Source: an uncultured Flavobacteriales bacterium (GTDB lineage: Bacteria; Bacteroidota; Bacteroidia; Flavobacteriales; Crocinitomicaceae). From it: a stretch of DNA of 8,539 bases. Under the pieces are notes generated by a model. The model saw nothing but the letters and a program-made list of their open reading frames with translations, was not told where the DNA came from and did not search any database. The stretch spans positions 1 to 8,539 of the forward strand of contig CAMLET010000112.1 of NCBI GenBank assembly GCA_946479125.1, read 5' to 3'. A program made the translations under genes and the position numbers. Positions within the stretch are counted from its first letter, which is position 1, and the number at the start of each line of letters is the position of its first letter. This document shows, one piece after another, positions 1 through 5,251 of the stretch.

Positions 1-558
1 AGGGAAATTGATCCAGTGTCGAATGGCTTCATTTGTAGCATCTTTCAATGTTTTACTTCCTGAAGTTGCGGGACGAACTTCCGCGCCCAACATCAACATT
101 CGCTGAACATTTGGTGCTTGCCGGGCAATGTCTTTTTCGCCCATGTATACAATGCAATTCAAACCCATTAGCGCGCAAACGGTTGCTGTTGCTACACCGT
201 GTTGACCTGCGCCTGTTTCAGCAATAATGTCTGTTTTACCCATTTTTTTTGCGAGTAAAATCTGACCAATGGTATTGTTGACTTTGTGCGCACCAGTGTG
301 ACACAAATCTTCCCGTTTCAGGTAAATGTGAAAGTTGTATTTCGCTGAAAGTCGCTCTGCATAGTAAAGTGGAGTGGGGCGTCCAACGAAATCTTCAAGC
401 AAAGCTTTATATTCAGCAACAAATTCTTCATCGAAAGAGAATCGATTGTAAGCTACATTCAATTCATCGACTGCTGGACGAAGTAATTCAGGAATGTAAG
501 CTCCACCAAAATCACCGTAAAAGCCCAATTCGTCGGGCTGTAAAATAGATTGTGTCAT
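1..558 (-). CDS. trpB: Tryptophan synthase beta chain, partial (C-terminus cut by window start)
   Basis: The beta subunit uses pyridoxal phosphate to join indole and L-serine into L-tryptophan, the last step of the pathway, in an alpha2-beta2 complex in the cytoplasm. About 186 N-terminal codons are visible of a protein normally near 390-400 residues. The translation begins [19 protein letters not shown]. It contains [19 protein letters not shown] at about 81-99, where K92 is the expected PLP Schiff-base lysine. It also contains AETGAGQHG, which carries the family's catalytic glutamate, and the [16 protein letters not shown] stretch. The ATG at 558 overlaps the trpF stop (ATGA), so translation is probably coupled. 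It is the last visible gene of the trp operon; trpA would be expected next but lies outside the window. Identity is secure. Confidence 0.97.
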   Translation of the reverse strand, partial: MTQSILQPDELGFYGDFGGAYIPELLRPAVDELNVAYNRFSFDEEFVAEYKALLEDFVGRPTPLYYAERLSAKYNFHIYLKREDLCHTGAHKVNNTIGQILLAKKMGKTDIIAETGAGQHGVATATVCALMGLNCIVYMGEKDIARQAPNVQRMLMLGAEVRPATSGSKTLKDATNEAIRHWINFP

Positions 559-1151
559 AATACTGCTTTTGTGAATAGTTTAATTTGTGATACGTTTTTG
601 TCTTTCGGGGCACGTTCAAATCGACTATTCAAATCGTAACCCGCGAATTTTGGATGGTAAAATGAATCCAGCTGATTTACTGATCCCAAGCCAATTCCAC
701 CGCTTAAAATGAAAGGTGTATTTCCTTTGTACTGTTTTAGAATTGACCAGTCAAATGTTTTTCCGGTCCCGCCAAAGTTTGGCGATTTCGTGTCGAAAAG
801 AAGATAATCTACAATTCCGTCATACTGACTTGTTTGTTCGAGATCGGTTACGGTAGAAATGCCAATTGCCTTGATTTTCAAAAGTGAATTGGGAAGAGAA
901 ATTACAAAATCAGTTGTTTCGTCGCCGTGCAATTGAATTCCTGAAAGTTGATGTTTTTCCACTAATTCTAAAATGGTTGACAATTCCTCATTTACAAAAA
1001 CGCCAATTTTGGGTTTAGCGGTTTTTACGCTTGTTTTCGTGTATCGCGGAGACTTATCGTAGAAAATGAAACCCAAATGACTGATTCCTTCCAACTGCGC
1101 AATCGTTCTTCCCGATTCGTTATCCGTTAATCCACATACTTTAATGAGCAT
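555..1151 (-). CDS. trpF: Phosphoribosylanthranilate isomerase
   Basis: This cytoplasmic enzyme performs the Amadori rearrangement of N-(5'-phosphoribosyl)anthranilate to CdRP, the third step toward tryptophan. The 198-residue product is of usual family length and should form a single (beta/alpha)8 barrel. It starts [10 protein letters not shown], placing the catalytic-base cysteine at C6. [19 protein letters not shown] places the catalytic acid aspartate at D120. ILSGGIG (about 148-154) and DLNSRFE (about 173-179) form the phosphate-binding end of the barrel. The ATG lies 11 bases inside the end of trpC and the TGA overlaps the trpB ATG, so it sits within a coupled operon. It is a separate gene here, not fused to trpC as in enteric bacteria. 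Confidence 0.97.
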   Translation of the reverse strand: MLIKVCGLTDNESGRTIAQLEGISHLGFIFYDKSPRYTKTSVKTAKPKIGVFVNEELSTILELVEKHQLSGIQLHGDETTDFVISLPNSLLKIKAIGISTVTDLEQTSQYDGIVDYLLFDTKSPNFGGTGKTFDWSILKQYKGNTPFILSGGIGLGSVNQLDSFYHPKFAGYDLNSRFERAPKDKNVSQIKLFTKAVL

Positions 1152-1923
1152 TGGTTTGATTGTTTAAGGTTAATGATTCCAGATTCTTGTTTCGAAGAAT
1201 ACTTTCTCCAATCAATGCTCCAGCGTATCCAATGGCATTTAATGAAAGAACCTGGTCTAACTGTGATATTCCGGAAGCAGAGATCAGGGGAATGTCTTTT
1301 GGGAGCTTCGAGATCCATTCAAAAGAATGTTCCAAACTTGTTTTCTGGTGTGCCAGATTTCGATTGTTTACCGCAATTAAGTCTGCATTTTTATAAAGCT
1401 TGACTTCGTCTTGTGGATCATGAACTTCGAGTAGAACTTCCAAACCAATTTCATGCGCTTTGTCTGTAAGTTGAACGATCTCTTCCTTTTCCAGAATCAT
1501 AGCTATTAGAAGAACAGCATCTGCACCACCAGCTTTGGCTTCGTACAATTGAATTTCGTCTAGAATGAATTCTTTTCTGAGAACAGGAATTTCTACATTA
1601 TTGGAAACGAGCGTCAAGTCCTTCATTGTTCCACCGAAATAGTTGAAATCAGTAAGAACAGAAATAGCTCGTGCTCCGTTTTCCTGATAGTAAATAGCTT
1701 GGTCAACCGGACTTAACTCTGGAAAAATATCTCCTCCACTAGGTGATTTTCGCTTGATTTCTGCGATAATTCCAAATTCAACACTGGAAATGGATTGTGA
1801 AAGTGAACGTGTAATTCTGTGAAACAATGGCGACTGTTGAAAATCGAAAACTGATTTTTCTGACTTTAGTTTTGCGACTTCAACGCGTTTATTTGCTACA
1901 ATTTCGTCTAGAATTGTTTTCAT
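1141..1923 (-). CDS. trpC: Indole-3-glycerol phosphate synthase
   Basis: This enzyme closes the indole ring by decarboxylating CdRP to indole-3-glycerol phosphate. The 260-residue product is of normal length for the monofunctional enzyme. The N-terminal MKTILDEIVANKRVEVAKLK helix is typical. The (beta/alpha)8 motifs follow in order: IIAEIKRKSPSGG (E55, K57), VLTDFNYFGG, PVLRKEFILDEIQ (K117), GADAVLLIA, LEVLLEVHD (E167), AVNNRNL and GALIGESIL. One oddity is that the usually conserved SESGI motif reads SASGI (residues 215-219, codon GCT), so a conserved active-site glutamate appears to be alanine at 216. All other catalytic residues are present and the frame is intact, so I still call it functional. 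The start overlaps the trpD stop by 4 bases (ATGA), and the last 11 bases overlap trpF. Confidence 0.97.
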   Translation of the reverse strand: MKTILDEIVANKRVEVAKLKSEKSVFDFQQSPLFHRITRSLSQSISSVEFGIIAEIKRKSPSGGDIFPELSPVDQAIYYQENGARAISVLTDFNYFGGTMKDLTLVSNNVEIPVLRKEFILDEIQLYEAKAGGADAVLLIAMILEKEEIVQLTDKAHEIGLEVLLEVHDPQDEVKLYKNADLIAVNNRNLAHQKTSLEHSFEWISKLPKDIPLISASGISQLDQVLSLNAIGYAGALIGESILRNKNLESLTLNNQTNAH

Positions 1924-2909
1924 GCTAGTTGTTGTTTGAAAGAAGTAATTGCACTTCCTGATTCTATAAATGATTTGGCTTCATGGTATGCACTTTCGAA
2001 ACTTTCTTCTGGTAGAAAAGTTTGAATTCCCAGCGCTACATTTCCGGCCAGTACATGATTTTGAGCATTAGTTCCTTTTCCTTCCAATAGATTAAGCAGA
2101 ATTTTGGCACTTTCCGCAACTGTTTCACCACCGCTTAGATCGATTAATGAATACTGTTGCAGTTGATTTTCACTTTCGATCATAGAGTCGACTGTTTTAC
2201 CAAGAAGTCGTGTTGAACCAATAAAAGTCAATTCGTCAAAGCCATCCAATCCGTGAATTACAGTAAAGTTTTTTCTGTTGTTTTGAAGCACATGTTGATA
2301 CAACTTCGCCAATTCCAAACTGTACGTTCCTACCAGTTGATGCGTTGGATTTGCTGGATTTACCAAAGGTCCAAGTCCATTGAAGAAAGTACTTATTCCC
2401 AATTGTTTTCTGAGCGGAGCAACCACTTTCAATGCTGGATGAAACAAGGGCGCGTGTAGAAAACAGAGATTTGATTTATTGAGCTGTTGCTGAAGTATCG
2501 TGGAATCCGAAGTGAAATTGATTCCCAAGTATTCCAGAACATTTGACGATCCACAAAGTGAACTCACACCATAATTTCCATGCTTCACTACTTTATAGCC
2601 CATCGATGCCAAAACGAAAGCGGTTGTTGTGGAAATATTGAAGGTGTTTTTTCCATCTCCCCCAGTTCCACAAACATCAATGGCGTTTTCAAAATCAAGT
2701 TCAACAGGAATGGCCAACTCCAAAAGTGCTGAACTGAATCCTTTCAACTCATTCAATTCCAATCCGCGAAACTGAAGGCCTGTCATGAGTGCCACAATTT
2801 GTGCATCATTCATTTCTCCGCTTCCAATTAAAAGCATACAGTTCTTCGCTTCTTCCTGAGTGAGAAAGGACCGATTGATGATTTTTTCTATATAGTATTT
2901 TGCGTTCAT
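1920..2909 (-). CDS. trpD: Anthranilate phosphoribosyltransferase
   Basis: This enzyme transfers phosphoribosyl from PRPP to anthranilate, the second step of the pathway, in the cytoplasm. The 329-residue product is of standard length. An N-terminal helical domain comes first. The PRPP-binding signatures follow: DVCGTGGDGKNTFNIST (about 78-94), VVKHGNYGVSSLCGSSNVLE (about 107-126), then FHPALKVVAPLRKQLG with FFNGLGPLVNPA and VIHGLDGFDELT. The CGTGGD and KHGN motifs and the context separate it from thymidine phosphorylases of the same fold. It is a stand-alone gene, not fused to trpG as in enteric bacteria. The ATG overlaps the trpG stop and the TGA overlaps the trpC start, each by 4 bases. 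I see no tryptophan residue in the translation. Confidence 0.97.
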   Translation of the reverse strand: MNAKYYIEKIINRSFLTQEEAKNCMLLIGSGEMNDAQIVALMTGLQFRGLELNELKGFSSALLELAIPVELDFENAIDVCGTGGDGKNTFNISTTTAFVLASMGYKVVKHGNYGVSSLCGSSNVLEYLGINFTSDSTILQQQLNKSNLCFLHAPLFHPALKVVAPLRKQLGISTFFNGLGPLVNPANPTHQLVGTYSLELAKLYQHVLQNNRKNFTVIHGLDGFDELTFIGSTRLLGKTVDSMIESENQLQQYSLIDLSGGETVAESAKILLNLLEGKGTNAQNHVLAGNVALGIQTFLPEESFESAYHEAKSFIESGSAITSFKQQLA

Positions 2910-3469
2910 TGAATTGACTTTATCCAGTTCTTAATTATTGTTCTTCCCGCTGGTGTAAGTATCGATTCGGGATGAAATTGTACTCCGTAAATGGGAAGTG
3001 TTTTGTGTTTGAATGCCATGGTTATCTCTTCAGATTTACCAGTAATTTCCAGGTTTTCGGCTATGGAAATATCCACTTCCCAACTGTGATATCTTCCCAC
3101 ATCAATTTGATCTGGAAGCGAGTGAAAAAGACCTCCATCCTTTAAAACATTCATCTTCGTTGCTTTTCCATGAACAGGTTCAGGACATTGTTTCAACTTT
3201 CCACCAAAATATTCTCCCAAAGCCTGATGTCCCAAACAAACACCCAGAATTGGTTTAGTAGTATTGTATCTGAAAATGACTTCGATTAAAGAACCAGCTT
3301 CAGATGGAATTCCTGGACCTGGAGAAAGAAGAATGGCATCACAAGTATCCAGTTCTTCAAAATTGATTTGATTGTTTCGCTGAACAATAACCTTAACACC
3401 TTCTTCACGAACATAGCGAACAAGATTATACACGAACGAATCGAAATTATCAATGATTCCTATTTTCAT
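2906..3469 (-). CDS. trpG: Anthranilate synthase component II (glutamine amidotransferase)
   Basis: This class I glutamine amidotransferase subunit hydrolyses glutamine and passes ammonia to TrpE to make anthranilate. It has 187 residues, the usual size for a free-standing TrpG/PabA. Visible signatures are IDNFDSFVYNLVRY at the N-terminus, the oxyanion motif LLSPGPG (about 47-53), the nucleophile elbow GVCLGHQALGEYFGG with C78, HGKATKM (about 100-106), GRYHSWEV, and GVQFHPESILTP supplying H166 and E168 of the triad. The same subunit may also serve aminodeoxychorismate synthase in folate synthesis, as in some bacteria with a single copy; that cannot be judged from this window. Its ATG overlaps the trpE stop by 4 bases, which fits equal production of the two partners. 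Confidence 0.96.
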   Translation of the reverse strand: MKIGIIDNFDSFVYNLVRYVREEGVKVIVQRNNQINFEELDTCDAILLSPGPGIPSEAGSLIEVIFRYNTTKPILGVCLGHQALGEYFGGKLKQCPEPVHGKATKMNVLKDGGLFHSLPDQIDVGRYHSWEVDISIAENLEITGKSEEITMAFKHKTLPIYGVQFHPESILTPAGRTIIKNWIKSIQ

Positions 3470-4869
3470 ACGGTAAGATTTTGAGATTGAGAAACAGTCG
3501 AATTTGCTTTTTGGATTGCCGATCGCACGGCTCCAAGTTTATTTGTCACTTCCTGAAGTTCATTTTCTGGAACCGAGTCAAGAACAATTCCTGCCCCTGC
3601 ACGATAATGAAGGATGTTGTTTTTGGAAAAAACGCTTCTGATGATAATTGCCAGATTCACATTTCCGTCAAAGCCAATAAATCCGATTGCACCGCCGTAA
3701 TAATCACGTTTACCAGGTTCATAGGTGTTAATGAGTTCAAGTGCTTTTGGTTTTGGAGTTCCAGATAATGTTCCCGCGGGAAAAGTTCCGCTGAAAACCG
3801 ATAAAGCATCATTTTCATTGTTCTGACCAATCACTTTTGAAACCAAATGGATGACGTGAGAGAAATGTTGAACTTCTTTGTATTTACTCACTTTGACATT
3901 ACTGCAGTATTTACTCAAGTCGTTTCGCGCGAGATCAACAAGCATCGTGTGTTCCGCATTTTCTTTGTCGTCGTTAACCAAATGTTGAATTGCAAGATCA
4001 TCCAGTTCTTCATCACCACTTTTGCGAACGGTTCCGGCAATCGGATGAATTTCCGCAATGCCATTTCTAATTTGAAGTTGCTTTTCTGGTGACGAACCCA
4101 AAATCCTGTGAGTTTCAAAGTCTGCATAAAAAAGGTAAGGTGAAGGATTCAATATTCTTAGCTCACGATAAACCTGAAAATCATCTCCGAAATAAGGAAT
4201 TTTGAATTCTCTTGAAAAAACCAGTTGAAAAACATCACCGCGAAGAATATGTTGTTTTGCGGTTTCTACTAATCCCAGAAATTCATTGTTGCTAATGGAG
4301 CAGGTTTCTTCTCCTTTCAGTTCAAATGGCAATACTGAATTCGGTTGAAGTTGAAGGATTGCATCCAGAGTCAAATAAGTTTCGTTTGAATCAAGATTGT
4401 GGTTGACGATGAACTTTCCGGTATCGTGGAAATGATCTAGCACAATGAGGTATTTGTATAGAATGAATGTGGCGAGTGGAAGTCGTTGTTCTGCGTGTTC
4501 CGTTTCGAAATGATTTTCCTTGATGTGCGCGAATTCAAATCCGAAGTAACTGAAAAAGCCGTAGTTGTTTTCGTTATTGATAGTTCGAAATTGATTCATG
4601 ATTTCGCTTAAGATCAGATCTAAATTTTCATTGGGAGTGAATGTTCTTGTTTCACTTTTTTCCTGACTGACGATATTGATTGTATTATGTGTCACAGTTA
4701 TTTCCACTAAAGGTTCAAATCCAATGATGGAGGAACTTTCAGCTCTTGAATGGTAATCGTTTCCTTCCAGGAGCATAGGTTTCCTGAACACATTCCGAAT
4801 GCGGAGGAAAATGCCAATTGGCGTGTAAAGATCTGCCTTGAAGGATTGTTTGTATGTTTCTATTTTCAT
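3466..4869 (-). CDS. trpE: Anthranilate synthase component I
   Basis: TrpE converts chorismate and ammonia to anthranilate, the committed and normally Trp-inhibited step. From the ATG at 4869 the product is 467 residues. The N-terminal region carries the feedback-site motif as LLEG (about 33-36; usually LLES). The C-terminal chorismate-binding domain shows NPSPYLFYAD (about 241-250), HPIAGT (275-280), EHTMLVDLARND (306-317), GTLSGTPKPKA (366-376), YYGGAIGF and YRAGAGIV. Start choice: the frame is open back to a TTG at 4908, but that lies inside the attenuator hairpin. The ATG at 4881 directly abuts the terminator U-run. ATG 4869 (MKIETYKQSF...) fits family N-termini best, with 4881 the alternative. 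I see no tryptophan residue in the protein. It is the first structural gene of the operon and is preceded by a Trp-Trp leader attenuator. Confidence 0.95.
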   Translation of the reverse strand: MKIETYKQSFKADLYTPIGIFLRIRNVFRKPMLLEGNDYHSRAESSSIIGFEPLVEITVTHNTINIVSQEKSETRTFTPNENLDLILSEIMNQFRTINNENNYGFFSYFGFEFAHIKENHFETEHAEQRLPLATFILYKYLIVLDHFHDTGKFIVNHNLDSNETYLTLDAILQLQPNSVLPFELKGEETCSISNNEFLGLVETAKQHILRGDVFQLVFSREFKIPYFGDDFQVYRELRILNPSPYLFYADFETHRILGSSPEKQLQIRNGIAEIHPIAGTVRKSGDEELDDLAIQHLVNDDKENAEHTMLVDLARNDLSKYCSNVKVSKYKEVQHFSHVIHLVSKVIGQNNENDALSVFSGTFPAGTLSGTPKPKALELINTYEPGKRDYYGGAIGFIGFDGNVNLAIIIRSVFSKNNILHYRAGAGIVLDSVPENELQEVTNKLGAVRSAIQKANSTVSQSQNLTV

Positions 4870-4881
4870 TTTTTCGGGCAT

Positions 4882-4915
4882 AAAAAAAGCGATTTGCCGT
4901 TGTGACAAATCGCTT
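4882..4915 (-). terminator. Intrinsic terminator of the trp attenuator
   Basis: On the minus strand AAGCGATTTG (4915-4906) pairs perfectly over 10 bp with CAAATCGCTT (4896-4887). The stem can extend by one U-G and one C-G pair, leaving the loop ACAAC (4903-4899). A run of seven T (4888-4882) follows. The first possible trpE ATG (4881) touches the end of the T-run. There is no matching T-run in the opposite direction, so it acts toward trpE only. Confidence 0.92.
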
Positions 4916-4966
4916 AAGGTTTTGGGTTTATGAATATCAAAAAGCGTCAGTCACACATTGTGCGCT
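4882..4966 (-). promoter_or_regulatory. trp attenuator with competing 1:2, 2:3 and 3:4 RNA pairings
   Basis: In transcript order (minus strand), segment 1 is AGCGCACA (4966-4959), just after the Trp codons. Segment 2 is UGUGACUGACGCUU (4955-4942), spanning the leader stop. Segment 3 is AAGCGAUUUGUCACA (4915-4901). Segment 4 is CAAAUCGCUU (4896-4887). The 1:2 pairing joins AGCG with CGCU and CACA with UGUG. The 2:3 antiterminator joins UGUGAC with GUCACA (6 bp) and CGCUU with AAGCG (5 bp). The 3:4 pairing is the terminator. Segments 1 and 3 both carry AGCG...CACA, so they compete for segment 2. A ribosome stalled at Trp5/6 would cover segment 1 and free segment 2 for antitermination. One at the stop codon would cover segment 2 and allow termination. 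Pairings were read by eye; no folding energies were computed. Confidence 0.88.
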
Positions 4967-4985
4967 GCCACCAAGTTTTAGACAT
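4947..4985 (-). CDS. trpL: trp operon leader peptide (MSKTWWQRTMCD)
   Basis: This 12-codon reading frame (ATG at 4985, TGA at 4949-4947) encodes MSKTWWQRTMCD, with adjacent TGG Trp codons at positions 5 and 6 (4973-4968). It lies 66 bases upstream of the trpE terminator run, on the same strand and directly ahead of trpE. Tandem Trp codons in so short a peptide, followed by competing RNA hairpins and a terminator, are the hallmark of ribosome-mediated trp attenuation. The peptide itself probably has no function; its translation senses charged tRNA-Trp. WWQRT resembles the WWRT of the E. coli leader, but the rest is different, and convergence is as likely as homology. The symbol is given by analogy. 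Confidence 0.9.
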   Translation of the reverse strand: MSKTWWQRTMCD

Positions 4986-5007
4986 GTTGTTTATTCTATT
5001 CACGAGG

Positions 5008-5039
5008 CGAAACTAAATCAAAATTTCAGAAACGCAAAA
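5008..5039 (-). promoter_or_regulatory. Candidate Bacteroidota-type promoter for the trp leader and operon
   Basis: Reading the minus strand, TTTTG (5039-5035) resembles the Bacteroidota -33 element. After a 19-base spacer comes TAGTTTCG (5015-5008), which matches the -7 consensus TAnnTTTG at all but one fixed position. The predicted start near 5003 leaves a short untranslated stretch of roughly 18 bases before the leader ATG at 4985. Spacing and position support the call; no start site has been mapped. Confidence 0.6.
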
Positions 5040-5070
5040 CTTTTTGTGATAAAAATAAAATTTACCGCAA

Positions 5071-5100
5071 TTTTAGTTAAAATAATAACTTGTATATTTG
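5071..5100 (+). promoter_or_regulatory. Candidate Bacteroidota-type promoter for the aroA leader
   Basis: TATATTTG at 5093-5100 is a full match to the Bacteroidota -7 consensus TAnnTTTG. The -33 element is weak: the best candidate is TTTTAG at 5071-5076, 16 bases before the -7 box. The expected start falls at about 5104-5106, at or just before the leader-peptide ATG at 5106, which would make the message leaderless or nearly so. Confidence 0.6.
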
Positions 5101-5105
5101 CAACA

Positions 5106-5162
5106 ATGAAATCGACAAGAACATATTTTTTCGCTGCATATTGGTTTGGTCAAATTGGCTAG
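5106..5162 (+). CDS. Aromatic-rich leader peptide upstream of aroA (MKSTRTYFFAAYWFGQIG)
   Basis: This 18-codon frame encodes MKSTRTYFFAAYWFGQIG and ends with TAG at 5160-5162. Six of its residues are aromatic, in two clusters: Tyr-Phe-Phe (codons 7-9, 5124-5132) and Tyr-Trp-Phe (codons 12-14, 5139-5147). It thus samples all three aromatic amino acids. It lies between a promoter-like TATATTTG and an intrinsic terminator, 89 bases upstream of aroA. These features match a leader peptide of a ribosome-mediated attenuator, comparable in principle to the Phe-rich pheA leader of enteric bacteria. The frame stays open far upstream to 4902, but that part runs antisense through the trp leader, and the ATG at 5106 fits the promoter. 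It probably acts only through its translation. I know no established gene name for it. Confidence 0.85.
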   Translation: MKSTRTYFFAAYWFGQIG

Positions 5163-5220
5163 ATGCGAAGAACTGTATATTGAAATCCCGTTAGTCGCTG
5201 ATTAACGGGATTTTTTATTT
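5127..5220 (+). promoter_or_regulatory. aroA attenuator responding to aromatic amino acids (proposed)
   Basis: Segment 1, UUUUUCGC (5127-5134), lies inside the aromatic codons. It can pair over 8 bp (one G-U) with segment 2, GCGAAGAA (5165-5172), just past the leader stop. Segment 3 is the left arm and loop of the terminator and contains UCGCUG (5195-5200), a 6-base repeat of 5131-5136 in segment 1. Segment 2 could therefore pair instead with segment 3: GCGA with UCGC, plus AAC (5171-5173) with GUU (5190-5192), across a tandem A-G mismatch. This would break the terminator. An alternative antiterminator is GGCUAG (5157-5162) with UUAGUC (5191-5196). A ribosome stalled in the YFF or YWF codons would hide segment 1 and free segment 2. 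The antiterminator is shorter than on the trp side, so that detail is less certain. Confidence 0.7.
5183..5220 (+). terminator. Intrinsic terminator of the aroA attenuator
   Basis: AAATCCCGTTAGTC (5183-5196) pairs with GATTAACGGGATTT (5200-5213) over 14 bp, with one G-U wobble and a GCT loop. The T-rich tail TTTTTTATTT (5211-5220) follows. It sits between the aromatic leader peptide and aroA, not after a full gene, so it must be read through for aroA to be expressed from the leader promoter. There is no good T-run on the other strand. Confidence 0.92.
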
Positions 5221-5251
5221 CATGGAATTTTATAAAACTTAGTAACTTGAA

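Noticed and set aside
4870..4908. N-terminal extension of TrpE starting from TTG at 4908 (MSQRQIAFFMPEK...)
   Set aside because: These codons lie inside the terminator hairpin and its T-run, and the extension does not resemble TrpE N-termini. The ATG at 4869 or 4881 is the realistic start.
4902..5162. An 86-codon plus-strand open frame covering the divergent region
   Set aside because: Its first two thirds run antisense through the trp leader and across both promoters. Only the last 18 codons, from ATG 5106, make a credible product.
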